Positions 16,253-25,346 are shown, counted from the stretch's first letter. The stretch: 64,000 nt of DNA from Anaerolineaceae bacterium UBA5211 (GCA_002412595.1 DHVJ01000015.1:6091-70090), one strand, 5' to 3'. Numbers and translations: made by a program. The notes: generated from the sequence alone by a model not told the origin.

Positions 16253-16941
16253 ATGCCATCATTACCGTCAACGATTTAATAAAAACCTACGAGATGGATG
16301 ATGATGTGCACGTGGTCGCGCTGGCCGGTGTAAGTCTCGAAATTGAGGAGGGTTCATTCGTCACCACCATGGGACCATCCGGCTCCGGTAAAAGCACCTT
16401 GATGCACATTGTCGGCGGCCTGGACCGCCCCTCCTCCGGGAATGTAAAAGTCGGCAAATACAACGTCACCACGCTGGATGAACAGGAAATGGCTATTTAC
16501 CGCCGCAGGATGATTGGGTTTATCTTCCAGTCGTTCAACCTGATCGCTACTATGACCGCTCTGGAAAATGTCGCTCTCCCACTGCGGCTGAACGGCGTCC
16601 CCAAAAAGGAGCGCCTCGAGCGGGCTTATGAACTGCTCGCCAAAGTTGGTTTGCAGGATAGGGTTCATCACAAACCCACCCAGCTTTCCGGCGGCCAGCA
16701 GCAGCGCATTGCTGTGGCACGCGCGCTGGCGAACAACCCGCCCATCATCCTGGCCGATGAACCCACCGGAAACCTGGATACAACCAGCGGTGAAAACATC
16801 ATGGATATATTAAAAGATCTAAATCAAAGCGGCCGGACCATCATGGTGGTCACGCATGACCCGCGCATGTCCCATTATGCAGATCGAGTAATTGATATGC
16901 TGGATGGTTCTATTCGAGGAAATGGAAGACAAATTCATTAA
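16249..16941 (+). CDS. MacB/LolD-type ABC transporter ATP-binding protein
   Basis: 230 residues. Walker A GPSGSGKST near 42, Q-loop FIFQSFNLI near 90, signature LSGGQQQRIAVARAL near 145, Walker B IILADEPTGNLD near 168, and switch His in VVTHDPRM near 200. The NLDT and FNLI motifs are typical of the MacB/LolD/FtsE group that powers FtsX-fold permeases acting on the envelope. Partner permease at 18529-19884. Confidence 0.93.
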   Translation: MNAIITVNDLIKTYEMDDDVHVVALAGVSLEIEEGSFVTTMGPSGSGKSTLMHIVGGLDRPSSGNVKVGKYNVTTLDEQEMAIYRRRMIGFIFQSFNLIATMTALENVALPLRLNGVPKKERLERAYELLAKVGLQDRVHHKPTQLSGGQQQRIAVARALANNPPIILADEPTGNLDTTSGENIMDILKDLNQSGRTIMVVTHDPRMSHYADRVIDMLDGSIRGNGRQIH

Positions 16942-16952
16942 AGAGATTGAAT

Positions 16953-18500
16953 ATGAAAAAATTATTAACCATAACGCTTTTCATCAATATGCTATTCTTT
17001 TCCGGATATACCGCTCATATGCCCTTCCTGGACCAAAAACCGGGCGATATACTTTTTCAGGATGGTGATACCAGCACGCCTACCAACACCGCTACTTCAA
17101 CAGCGACCAACACACCAACTTCAACCAACACACCTACCGATACCAGTGTGCCGGTAAGTACCAGCACACCTACCAACACCGCTGTACCCTCCGAAACCTC
17201 AGCTTCATACCCAACCATCACCGTTACACCCACAGGATCCTATCAGCGCCCTTTATTGAATTTGCGCACCTATTATTATGACGACAGTGACACATACGCC
17301 GGCGGTGAATTCTCCATCCGCAGCGTTTTCCAAAATCTGGGTCAGCAAAAAGCCTATAATGTCGTGATCACATTTTCCTCAAACGATTTGACGCCTGTGC
17401 AAAACGGCGGCGTGGCCATCATCGGTTCCATTGACGTCAGCGAGAAAGTCTCCAAGACCATGTATTTCGCGGTAGCCGATGACATGGACTACAGCCCAGC
17501 CACCATAAACGTGGATGTGGATTATAAAAATGAGAAGGGAAATTCTTACTCCCAATCCTTCACCATTTCCATTTCCATCGCCGGCTACGGCCCTTACCAC
17601 ACCGCTACGCCGGAAGGCAGACCGCAAATAGTGGTATCCAACTACCAATCCAGCGTGGATCCGCTGGTGCCTGGATCTTTATTCGTGCTCGATATGAGCC
17701 TGCAAAACAGGGGTCTTTTGAGCGCTAACAATGTGGATATGACCATCGGCAGCACTTCCAGCGATTCCACGGACGACAACTTCCTGCCGGTGGGTTCTTC
17801 CAACGTTCAGGTGATCGGGGATGTGGCTGTTCAGCAAACCGTGAAGGTGGAACAATCTTTTGTAGTCAACTCAGATTTGGAACCCGGCGTTTATCCCCTC
17901 AACCTGACCTTCACTTATACGGATGAAGACGGCAACGATTTTACCGACAGTCAGATCATCACGCTTTTGGTGTATTTGGTGCCCAGCATTCAGATCAATT
18001 TTTACGAAGTGCCGGATAGTTACAACGTAAGCGAACAGGGAACGCTGCCCATCCAGGTGGTGAATTTGAGCAGTGATGATATCCTGCTGGGGGACATTTT
18101 AGTCGAAGTCGCAAATGCAGAGTTGTCCAACTACACCACTTTCGTCGGCACACTGGAAAGCGGCGGGACTTTCACCATGGACACCGATATCACGCCCCGT
18201 GAAGCCGGTGAAATTCCGGTCACAGTCACTCTTAACTACCAGGATAATTTCAAAGGGGCAGAAACCATCAGCGATACACTGACTATTACAGTTGAAGGGC
18301 AGAGCTTTGGCGGACCAGGCCAAAGTGGGCAGATGCAAGGTACCATGACCGCCCTGGATGGCGCACAGCAGCCGGGAAGTACGCGTACCCAGGAGCAATC
18401 CAACGGCGGATTTTGGAACACTGTCCTACGTTTTATCCGCGGCATGATTGGCTTTGACAGCAGTGCCACAACTAACAACCGCATTGGAAATAGCCGCTAA
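16953..18500 (+). CDS. Exported CARDB-like protein with Thr/Pro-rich linker
   Basis: 515 residues from ATG at 16953 (AAAGAGA six bases upstream). A signal peptide (MKKLLTITLFINMLFFSGY) is followed by a Thr/Ser/Pro repeat linker of about residues 35-90 (TPTNTATSTATNTPTS type). Then come two or three beta-rich repeats, such as GGEFSIRSVFQNLGQQKAYN and GSLFVLDMSLQNRGLLSANN, that resemble CARDB or COG1361 S-layer-like domains. The C-terminus is Gln/Gly-rich with a short hydrophobic, basic end (FWNTVLRFIRGMIGF). It probably acts outside the membrane as the accessory part of the ABC exporter. Such linkers are common in Anaerolineae. Confidence 0.75.
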   Translation: MKKLLTITLFINMLFFSGYTAHMPFLDQKPGDILFQDGDTSTPTNTATSTATNTPTSTNTPTDTSVPVSTSTPTNTAVPSETSASYPTITVTPTGSYQRPLLNLRTYYYDDSDTYAGGEFSIRSVFQNLGQQKAYNVVITFSSNDLTPVQNGGVAIIGSIDVSEKVSKTMYFAVADDMDYSPATINVDVDYKNEKGNSYSQSFTISISIAGYGPYHTATPEGRPQIVVSNYQSSVDPLVPGSLFVLDMSLQNRGLLSANNVDMTIGSTSSDSTDDNFLPVGSSNVQVIGDVAVQQTVKVEQSFVVNSDLEPGVYPLNLTFTYTDEDGNDFTDSQIITLLVYLVPSIQINFYEVPDSYNVSEQGTLPIQVVNLSSDDILLGDILVEVANAELSNYTTFVGTLESGGTFTMDTDITPREAGEIPVTVTLNYQDNFKGAETISDTLTITVEGQSFGGPGQSGQMQGTMTALDGAQQPGSTRTQEQSNGGFWNTVLRFIRGMIGFDSSATTNNRIGNSR

Positions 18501-18528
18501 TTTACTTCCCTTGTAGGATTAGATCCTT

Positions 18529-19884
18529 ATGAGTTTTATAGAACTGGTCATTTTTATTTATGAAAATATTAAACGTCAAAAAGGACGCGTTTTATTAACT
18601 TCCCTGGGCGTCATGATCGGTTCGGCTGCCATCATCTTGTTAGTGGCTCTGGTAGGCGGGCTGCAACAGATCGCAACAGCCCAATTCACCGGCAACAGTG
18701 ACCTGTCTGAAATCACCGTCAGTGCTGGTTTCGGTGGCATGAGCGGAGGTGGGGGTGGCGGAGGGGGCGGGCCTTCAGGCGGCGGGCCCGGAGGCAGCAG
18801 CAGCACCGTACGCACCAGTAGTTCAGCCGAGGAAGTTGCCCTGACCAATGATATGCTGGAACAAATTGGCGCTATCGAACATGTTGAAGACGTCATCCCA
18901 AAACAGAGTATTTCCGGCAGCTCCACCATGGTTTACCAGAAATTCGAAGGCCGGGTTTCACTGACCGGTGTGGGAGTGGAAGACCTTTCTCAAATGGGCC
19001 TGGCTGCTTCTGAAGGCGATCTCACATTAAGTTCCGGGTCGATCATTCTGGGAGCCAGCGTAACGGAAAACATGTTCCGTCCCAACTACTCCGGCAGCGA
19101 CGCAACCATGACAACTGATTTGCTGGGTAAGCAAGTCAAGTTAGAGGTCACAAAAAGCACGACCAGCGGGCGCACCACAAAAACCATGCGCTTTAAAGTA
19201 GTTGGCATATTAGCCGAATCGGGTGATTCTTCCGATTATGCCGCATACATCTGCATGAACGAAGCAGATAACATTGTCTCCTGGGTTAACGGAGAACGCA
19301 TCAACCACAACGATGATGGGTACTCATCACTGACAGTCGCGGTGGATGACCCGGATAATGTGCTGACCGTCGCAGACGAAATTACCGAGTTAGGTTTTCA
19401 AACCCAAACCGCGCAATCGTTTCTCGAAAACGTGAACTCTCTCTTCACCGTCCTGCAGCTGGTGTTCGGCGGTGTGGGAGCCATCACCCTGCTGGTGGCA
19501 GCCTTTGGTATCGCCAACACTATGACCATGTCTATTATGGAACGCACTAAGGAAATAGGCTTACTGAAAGCCCTGGGCGCCACCAATTCCGACATCCTCA
19601 GCCTGTTCATCGGTGAAGCCGCCGGTATTGGTCTTCTGGGAGGATTAGGCGGGACAACCCTGGGGTTAGTCTTGGGAAGCGTCATCAACGCGTTTTCTGT
19701 TCCCTATCTTCAGGAACAAGCTTCTTCCAGCGGCGCCACCGCCATTACCTCAGCGGTCTATATTCCTTTTTACCTGCCAGTTTTCGCCATTGTGTTTTCA
19801 ACCATTATCGGCAGTATATCGGGATTATATCCGGCATTGAAAGCGCAATCCATGCCGCCGGTTATTGCATTAAAATATGAATGA
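18529..19884 (+). CDS. MacB-like ABC transporter permease (FtsX fold)
   Basis: 451 residues with the MacB layout. TM1 is near residues 20-42 (VLLTSLGVMIGSAAIILLVAL). A large extracytoplasmic MacB_PCD domain (about 45-300) contains a Gly-rich insert near 68-90, and three TM helices lie in the FtsX domain (about 305-330, 355-385, 405-430). The conserved MERTKEIGLLKALGAT near 338 couples to the ATPase. It forms a mechanotransmission or efflux system with the ATPase at 16249 and the secreted proteins. No TolC-like partner is expected in a monoderm. Confidence 0.9.
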   Translation: MSFIELVIFIYENIKRQKGRVLLTSLGVMIGSAAIILLVALVGGLQQIATAQFTGNSDLSEITVSAGFGGMSGGGGGGGGGPSGGGPGGSSSTVRTSSSAEEVALTNDMLEQIGAIEHVEDVIPKQSISGSSTMVYQKFEGRVSLTGVGVEDLSQMGLAASEGDLTLSSGSIILGASVTENMFRPNYSGSDATMTTDLLGKQVKLEVTKSTTSGRTTKTMRFKVVGILAESGDSSDYAAYICMNEADNIVSWVNGERINHNDDGYSSLTVAVDDPDNVLTVADEITELGFQTQTAQSFLENVNSLFTVLQLVFGGVGAITLLVAAFGIANTMTMSIMERTKEIGLLKALGATNSDILSLFIGEAAGIGLLGGLGGTTLGLVLGSVINAFSVPYLQEQASSSGATAITSAVYIPFYLPVFAIVFSTIIGSISGLYPALKAQSMPPVIALKYE

Positions 19885-19894
19885 AAGCATATAA

Positions 19895-21508
19895 ATGAAG
19901 AAACACAAAATATTTAAATCATTACGCGCCCAATTGCCGTTCTCTTTTGCCGGTATCGTCCTTTTAACGATCACACTGGTCGGTATGGTCATGTATTTCA
20001 CCATTTGGAGCTATTACAGCGGATTGGAAAAGCAGTATCTGGATACCAATGTTCACGGCACTGCCAACAACATTTCGCGCATAGTCGAAAATTCCGATAT
20101 CACCCAGAATGATTCACTAATGGATTATCAGGATGTCTTTCAAAACCAGGCCAAGTTAACCGCCTTTCTAATCCAATCCCGTGTGCGGATTTTAGATATC
20201 GACCACAATTTAATCGCCGATTCGGGCTCTCCTTCCAAAAGCTGGAATATCACCGTACCCAGGCCCCAGAGAAACGATACACAGCCTGGCCCGCCCAATG
20301 GTCAAAATTCTGGTGAGGCTGCTGGAAATGATTCTGCGGGAACTTCGCAAACGCCCACTCCTGATCTATCCTCCTTTTCCCTCGAACCTTCTGAAAACAG
20401 ACCTCCGCAAAACGCTAACGAAACGCCTCCGGACTATTCCGTCCAAGCAAACCCAAATTTATTCGGGTATATCATGGTGCAGGACGCCACCACCGAATAT
20501 AACAATCGCTCATCTGTCGTAATAGAAGCGCCTTTTTATGGGAAGGAAGACCAACTTCTGGGTTATGTTGAGCTTTCTGAAAGCCCGGAATACGGAAGGC
20601 GCATTATCAAAAACGTGATTCAGGTATGGGGCATTGCCAGCCTGATTGGCGTGGTGGTTTCCACCGGTTTTGGCTACCTGGTCAGCCGCAGCCTGACCAA
20701 TCCGCTGGTAAACCTGGAAAGTGTTGCTTCAGAGATGAAAGATGGCAATTATGAAATTCGCTCACCCATTTATAAACCAGCGGAATTAGCTTCTTTATCC
20801 GATACTTTTAACCAGATGGCCTCGCATATCCAGCACAGCATTGAAACCCTGCGCCAATTTGTCTCCGATGCCGCACATGAAATACGTACCCCGCTAACTT
20901 CCCTGCGAGCCGATTTAAATTTAGCTTTATCCGAGAAGTCTATGAAAAAAGCCGCTCCCATGATCCAACGTTCCCTGGAACAGGTGGACCGGCTGGACAA
21001 GCTTTCAAAAGATCTATTGGATCTCTCTAAATTGGAATCCAAGAATGAGAAACCGGATTTTAATAAACTCAACTTGACCGACTTGCTGCTGGAGATCAGT
21101 GAAATCCATGCCTCAGCAGCGGAACAAGCCGAGGTCGATTTCAATGTTATATTGCCGGATGAGACCATTTTTATCAACGGGGATGCTCAACAGCTTCAGC
21201 GCGCGGTCAGTAATTTGTTGAGCAACGCTGTCAAATTCACCCCGCCCGGCGGCACCGTAACGATGAACCTCTACGCCGAATCCGATTCGGCGCTGATACT
21301 GGTTGAGGATAACGGCATCGGCATTCCTGCCGATGAACGGGAAGGATTATTCAATCGCTTCCACCGCGGGAAAAACACACAAAATTACCCGGGATCAGGA
21401 TTAGGGCTGGCAATCTCCAAGGCCATCGTGGAAAAACACAACGGCAACATCGGGCTTTTACCGGACAAGGATAAGACCATCTTCTTTATCCAACTGCCCT
21501 TGAACTAA
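19895..21508 (+). CDS. Sensor histidine kinase
   Basis: 537-residue membrane sensor. TM1 is near 17-40, an extracytoplasmic region of about 41-245 has an Asn/Pro/Gln-rich low-complexity stretch, and TM2 is near 246-268. A HAMP domain (SLTNPLVNLESVASEM) leads to the HisKA H-box FVSDAAHEIRTPLTSL with His at about 328. The HATPase domain has N-box NLLSNAVKF, DNGIGIP and GSGLGLAIS. Its start is 10 bases after the permease stop, so it is co-transcribed. It most likely senses an envelope signal and phosphorylates the regulator at 13415-14140. Confidence 0.93.
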   Translation: MKKHKIFKSLRAQLPFSFAGIVLLTITLVGMVMYFTIWSYYSGLEKQYLDTNVHGTANNISRIVENSDITQNDSLMDYQDVFQNQAKLTAFLIQSRVRILDIDHNLIADSGSPSKSWNITVPRPQRNDTQPGPPNGQNSGEAAGNDSAGTSQTPTPDLSSFSLEPSENRPPQNANETPPDYSVQANPNLFGYIMVQDATTEYNNRSSVVIEAPFYGKEDQLLGYVELSESPEYGRRIIKNVIQVWGIASLIGVVVSTGFGYLVSRSLTNPLVNLESVASEMKDGNYEIRSPIYKPAELASLSDTFNQMASHIQHSIETLRQFVSDAAHEIRTPLTSLRADLNLALSEKSMKKAAPMIQRSLEQVDRLDKLSKDLLDLSKLESKNEKPDFNKLNLTDLLLEISEIHASAAEQAEVDFNVILPDETIFINGDAQQLQRAVSNLLSNAVKFTPPGGTVTMNLYAESDSALILVEDNGIGIPADEREGLFNRFHRGKNTQNYPGSGLGLAISKAIVEKHNGNIGLLPDKDKTIFFIQLPLN

Positions 21509-21583
21509 ACGCCATATCCATTTTCTCTGGCCAATAACATCAACACAATTAACATTGTGCCAGAAATACTCTGCTGGTTATCC

Positions 21584-22825
21584 TTAGGTAAATAAAAACA
21601 AGACAATGGTAATTATCGATATCATAATCGTCAGCCCGATAGCAAAAATATTCTGCCACTTTCGGTTAACCTGATCACCAAGGACTTCTTTGTCATTTGA
21701 TATTTTCAGGATCAAGACCAATAGCAAGGGCAGCAGAATCGCATTGACAGTTTGCGATAACCACATAATTTTAAATAACGGTATCTTGGGAATTAAGACG
21801 AAAAACGCACTGAAAAGTATGACTCCCGTGAAAAGACCGTAAAATATTGGGGCTTCCTTTTTCTTATGGTTAAGACCTCGTTCCCATCCAAAGGCTTCTG
21901 TGATTGCATACGCCGTTGAAAGCGGCAATACCATTGCCGCTAAAATTGATGCACCCAACAGGCCTATTGAAAACAACAACGTAGCCCATTCCCCGGCAAA
22001 TGGCTTCAAAGCCAAAGCTGCCTGGCTGGCTTCTTCCACTCTCACGCCATTGAGATACAACGTCGCGCCGGTACAAATCACGATGAAAGCCGAAATAATA
22101 TTTCCCCAAACTGCGCCAAAAATGACATCCATACGGGTTGTTGACTTGTAATCCTGTGGATTTACTCCTTTATCCACTACGGAGGCTTGCATATAAAAAA
22201 CCCCCCAAGGTGTAATTGTTGTACCGATGGTAGCCAACATCGCCAGAATATAATTCCTGTCCATCACCAAATCCGGTTTGACAATACTACTGGCGATTTC
22301 CGAAAAATCAGGTTTTATCAAAAAAACAGTAATTACATAGCTGAGTGCTGAAAGGCACAACACCAACAAGACTTTTTCCATGTATTTATAATTTCCCTTG
22401 AGAGCGGCAAACATAATCACAATGGTCACAACAGGGATGATTACATAGCGGGAAATTCCAATCAGCTCCCCTCCAGCTGCGATACCCGCAAATTGCGCGA
22501 TCGTCGTCCCCAGATTGGCGATTAATAGACACAGCATTGTGAACATCGTAATCTTTACGCCAAACTTTTCGCGAATCAGATCGGCAGTTCCCTTTCCGGT
22601 TACAGCACCCAACCGGGCAGCTATCTCTTGAACAACCACCTCTCCAACGGTAATCACGACGATCAGCCAGAGGAAATTGTACTGATAAAAGGAACCGACC
22701 ATGGAATAGGTAGCAATACCCGGAGCATCATTGTCAGCCGAAGCGGTGATTAACCCGGGGCCAAAAATTGCCAGATATAGCCAAATCCTTTTAAATAAAT
22801 TACTCTTTTTTGTTCTGCTTTGCAT
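21584..22825 (-). CDS. NRAMP-family divalent metal transporter, non-canonical (Mg-type candidate)
   Basis: 413 residues with about 11 membrane helices. TM1 reads FGPGLITASADNDAPGIATY (residues 21-40) and aligns with the canonical DPGN segment, keeping Asp but losing the Asn. The TM6 motif MPH is replaced by TPW (GTTITPWGVFYMQ, residues 201-213). Loss of the TM6 Met, the soft ligand for Mn/Fe, is known from NRAMP-related magnesium transporters (NRMT). The operon with a CorA and an MgtE_N/CBS protein supports magnesium as substrate. This is inferred; Mn remains possible. Its ATG is 15 bases after the upstream stop. Confidence 0.82.
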   Translation of the reverse strand: MQSRTKKSNLFKRIWLYLAIFGPGLITASADNDAPGIATYSMVGSFYQYNFLWLIVVITVGEVVVQEIAARLGAVTGKGTADLIREKFGVKITMFTMLCLLIANLGTTIAQFAGIAAGGELIGISRYVIIPVVTIVIMFAALKGNYKYMEKVLLVLCLSALSYVITVFLIKPDFSEIASSIVKPDLVMDRNYILAMLATIGTTITPWGVFYMQASVVDKGVNPQDYKSTTRMDVIFGAVWGNIISAFIVICTGATLYLNGVRVEEASQAALALKPFAGEWATLLFSIGLLGASILAAMVLPLSTAYAITEAFGWERGLNHKKKEAPIFYGLFTGVILFSAFFVLIPKIPLFKIMWLSQTVNAILLPLLLVLILKISNDKEVLGDQVNRKWQNIFAIGLTIMISIITIVLFLFT

Positions 22826-22840
22826 TGATGAAATTCCTTA

Positions 22841-24100
22841 TTAGAAAAATCGCGGTAGTCGCTTTTTATATGCAGTCGGCAGCACATAATCAATTGCGTC
22901 ATCAAGCGTGACAATACCAATCATTTTCCCGTTCTCCTCGTCCACAACGGGAATTGACACTAAATTATATTTCGCCATCAGGTATGCCACTTCATCCTGT
23001 TGCGCGTTTGGGCTCACAGAAACAGGATCCGCATTCATTAACGCGTCAACCTGTACTTCAGGAGATGCCATTACAAGATCGCGTAGATAAACTACCCCAT
23101 TCAATTGCTTATGGTCATCCAATACATAGATATAGTACATATCCTCGACTTCTTGTGCTTCCTTGGACGAGCGAAGAAAGGAGATTGCTTCCCCGATGGT
23201 TAATCCTGTATTGATCCATCCAAATTCAGTTGTCATTATTCCACCCGCTGAATCAGGTGGGAAATCCAACAATGACCGGACATGTTCCGCATTATCTTCA
23301 TTCATTAACTCCAATAACTCTGAACTGGTTTCCTCAGGCAGATCAGCCAATAAATCTGCAGCTTCATCAGGATCCATTTCCTCCAGGATATCTGCCGCGC
23401 GTTCAGAATCCAGGTTTGAAAGTACCTCGATTTGGGTCTTGGTGGGGCTTTCCTCCAACGTATCTGCCAGAGTCTCATCATCCATACTTTCCAGGAATGT
23501 GCGGCTTGTGTTGCGATCCAATCCATTCATAATTGAGGCGATGTCGGCAGGGGGGAGTTTACTGATTTTCTCTTGTGAGATATTCAACCTTAGCGGGTCT
23601 TTTTCTTCAACGTAGACAACATTGTCCCACGAGATTACCTTCTTTTGAACTGGTATTTTTAGCAACTTCGACATGCCTGTCACAAGATTGTCCCAACCCA
23701 ACCGTCGCAACAAACCCAGGTTGCCCACATCCACACCGGTTACCATAAAATGGTTATTCACAAAAGCAATTTGGACGTCATTTACCCTGACCACTCGTTT
23801 GCCCTCAACATCGACAATCTGATGATCCAGTATTTGATGCCCCAACCACAAATCTCTGCCTGTCTCGCGATAAGGTTCAATTTCATCGAGAATTGTATTA
23901 AGCGTAATACTCGGGAATAAACTGCTGATTTTCTCGATTGGGATTAAAAGTACGGTATTATCGTGTAATTCCAATTTTATTGCACAAATGATTGGAAATT
24001 TATGACCATTCTGGGAGATTAATAAATCTGGACACTTACCAATCTTTTTCCCGTAAATATCCCATACTTTGTTATCTATGATATTGCTGATATAAATCAT
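22841..24100 (-). CDS. MgtE_N and CBS-pair protein without a channel domain
   Basis: 419 residues, all soluble. The N-terminal ~150 residues contain two PRC-barrel-like halves (KVWDIYGKKIGKCPDL and HQIVDVEGKRVVRVNDVQI). Then comes an MgtE N-terminal superhelical domain (about 190-290; DSERAADILEEMDPDEAADLLADLPEE), then a CBS pair (about 295-405; DSAGGIMTTEF, VMASPEVQVDALMNADPVSVSPN, VVDEENGKMIGIVTLDDAIDYV). MgtE uses these domains to sense Mg2+ and gate its pore. Here the pore is missing and an NRAMP transporter follows at once, so this is probably a separate cytoplasmic Mg2+ sensor or gate for that transporter. Confidence 0.85.
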   Translation of the reverse strand: MIYISNIIDNKVWDIYGKKIGKCPDLLISQNGHKFPIICAIKLELHDNTVLLIPIEKISSLFPSITLNTILDEIEPYRETGRDLWLGHQILDHQIVDVEGKRVVRVNDVQIAFVNNHFMVTGVDVGNLGLLRRLGWDNLVTGMSKLLKIPVQKKVISWDNVVYVEEKDPLRLNISQEKISKLPPADIASIMNGLDRNTSRTFLESMDDETLADTLEESPTKTQIEVLSNLDSERAADILEEMDPDEAADLLADLPEETSSELLELMNEDNAEHVRSLLDFPPDSAGGIMTTEFGWINTGLTIGEAISFLRSSKEAQEVEDMYYIYVLDDHKQLNGVVYLRDLVMASPEVQVDALMNADPVSVSPNAQQDEVAYLMAKYNLVSIPVVDEENGKMIGIVTLDDAIDYVLPTAYKKRLPRFF

Positions 24101-24109
24101 TTTCCTCTC

Positions 24110-25036
24110 CTAAAACCAATCTTTCCATTTAAATAATATTACAGCAATGCCCATGATTGATAATGAAATCAAACCTACCCAACTAAACGCATCGGTATTT
24201 GTTTGGAAGGGCAGAGCCACATTCATTCCGAAAAAGCTGGAAATAAGAGTCGGTAAACTCAGAACGATAGTTACTGATGTCAGTACCTTAATGACCTGGT
24301 TCTGGTTGTTGGAGATAATGGAAGCAAAAGCGTCCATCATTTGACTGAGCAGGTTGCTGGCAATGTTGGTCATTTCAATGGCCTGCTGGTTTTCCGTGAT
24401 AACGTCTTCCAGCAGATCAGAATCTTCAGGAAACTCTTTAAAAAAACGATTGCGCTGCAGTTTCTCAAATACCAGCTCATTGGATTTCAAAGCGGTGGAC
24501 AACAGTTCAAGGCTTTTCTGATACTTGAGAAGCTCCAACACTTCCTTGTTGCGGATGGATTTTTGCAGTTCATCCTCAATCAGGTCTGTCTTTTTATTGA
24601 TCGTGCGCACAGCCGCCAGGTATTCATTGGCAATCGCCAGCAGAATATTCAGGATGAATTGATTGCGCTTGTTGGTGGAAAAATAACGCCCCTTTTGAGC
24701 AACGGAATCCAGCAGCGGAATCTTATATTTGCTGATGGTAATGATGAAATCGTTGCACAAAATGATCCCCAGGGGAATGGTCGTAAAGGGGATGTCCTGC
24801 GTCTCACCCTGGTAATACGGGGTGCGCAGCAACAACAGCGTGGCACCGGCTTCTTTTTCGGTGCGCGGCCGTTCGTCCAGGTCAAGGGGGTAAGTGATGA
24901 AATCCCGCGGAATTCCCAGACCGTAAGTCTGTTCCACCTCTTTCGGAGTGGGATTCACCACATGCACCCAGGCGCCGTCAGCAACCTGCGGGATACTGAC
25001 CAGCGCATTCTCAGTGGTCTTTAAAATCGTTAACAT
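24110..25036 (-). CDS. corA: CorA-family magnesium transporter
   Basis: 308 residues from ATG at 25036, with GGAGG five bases upstream; an upstream in-frame extension would run through the leader terminator. A cytoplasmic alpha/beta and long-helix domain (1-245) is followed by two TM helices with the selectivity loop FFGMNVALPF near 270 (GMN motif). The protein forms a pentameric Mg2+ (or Co2+) channel. Only nine bases separate its stop from the MgtE_N/CBS gene, and the NRAMP gene follows. Expression is probably controlled by the leader peptide and terminator at 25076-25246. Confidence 0.9.
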   Translation of the reverse strand: MLTILKTTENALVSIPQVADGAWVHVVNPTPKEVEQTYGLGIPRDFITYPLDLDERPRTEKEAGATLLLLRTPYYQGETQDIPFTTIPLGIILCNDFIITISKYKIPLLDSVAQKGRYFSTNKRNQFILNILLAIANEYLAAVRTINKKTDLIEDELQKSIRNKEVLELLKYQKSLELLSTALKSNELVFEKLQRNRFFKEFPEDSDLLEDVITENQQAIEMTNIASNLLSQMMDAFASIISNNQNQVIKVLTSVTIVLSLPTLISSFFGMNVALPFQTNTDAFSWVGLISLSIMGIAVILFKWKDWF

Positions 25037-25075
25037 ATTTACCTCCATTTCTCGTTTGATTCGAGCCCATGGAAA

Positions 25076-25115
25076 GCAAAAACCCTCGGCTTCATCCGTT
25101 GAACGGTACCGAGGG
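25076..25115 (-). terminator. Leader terminator upstream of corA
   Basis: On the minus strand CCCTCGG (25115-25109), an inner CCGTTCAACGG, CCGAGGG (25089-25083), then TTTTT. It lies 40 bases before the corA start and after a translated leader, so it can act as an attenuator. Confidence 0.7.
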
Positions 25116-25147
25116 CGAGACCACCTCAAATTAAATCAAGGTGCGGT

Positions 25148-25246
25148 TTAAATCGTTTCACCACCCGGTGAAAAACATTCAACAGGATAAAGAGCCGAGC
25201 TGCGTCTAGGGTCAGGATCTAAATCTAATGAAATTTCTTCGCTCAT
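25148..25246 (-). CDS. Acidic, proline-containing leader peptide of the corA operon (MgtL-like)
   Basis: 32 codons, ATG at 25246-25244 after an AGAAAGAGAGAAC ribosome site. It reads MSEEISLDLDPDPRRSSALY then PVECFSPGGETI. The acidic DLDPDP run followed by RR resembles the enterobacterial MgtL leader, in which acidic/Pro codons destabilise the ribosome at low Mg2+ and switch on the transporter. Hairpins overlap the end of the ORF (25056 to 25073 region shifted by 100: stem TTTCACC at 25156-25162 with GGTGAAA at 25167-25173) and lie just after the stop (25122-25126 with 25139-25143). The resemblance to MgtL is compositional, not demonstrated homology. Confidence 0.6.
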   Translation of the reverse strand: MSEEISLDLDPDPRRSSALYPVECFSPGGETI

Positions 25247-25286
25247 TGTTCTCTCTTTCTAAATAGAGTTTACACCTATTCAATAA

Positions 25287-25318
25287 AGCCCGTCAAGGGA
25301 ATTGACCCCCGGCGGGCT
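25287..25318 (-). terminator. Terminator after the DUF2807 gene
   Basis: AGCCCG (25287-25292) and CGGGCT (25313-25318). On the minus strand TTTATT follows. It insulates the corA leader from the upstream gene. Confidence 0.65.
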
Positions 25319-25346
25319 ATTATTTCTGTTATTCTGTGCTATAAAG

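Noticed and set aside
17080..17230. Tandem-looking ACxAC repeats, possible CRISPR or microsatellite
   Set aside because: They encode the Thr/Pro/Ser linker of the exported protein; spacing and units are codon-based and irregular.
24341..25024. 227-residue plus-strand frame opposite corA
   Set aside because: No start context or known domain, and the minus-strand CorA with GMN motif is certain.
25037..25246. M-box or manganese riboswitch before corA
   Set aside because: The conserved core of neither family can be recognised, whereas a translated leader with an acidic/Pro run and an ordered terminator is visible.
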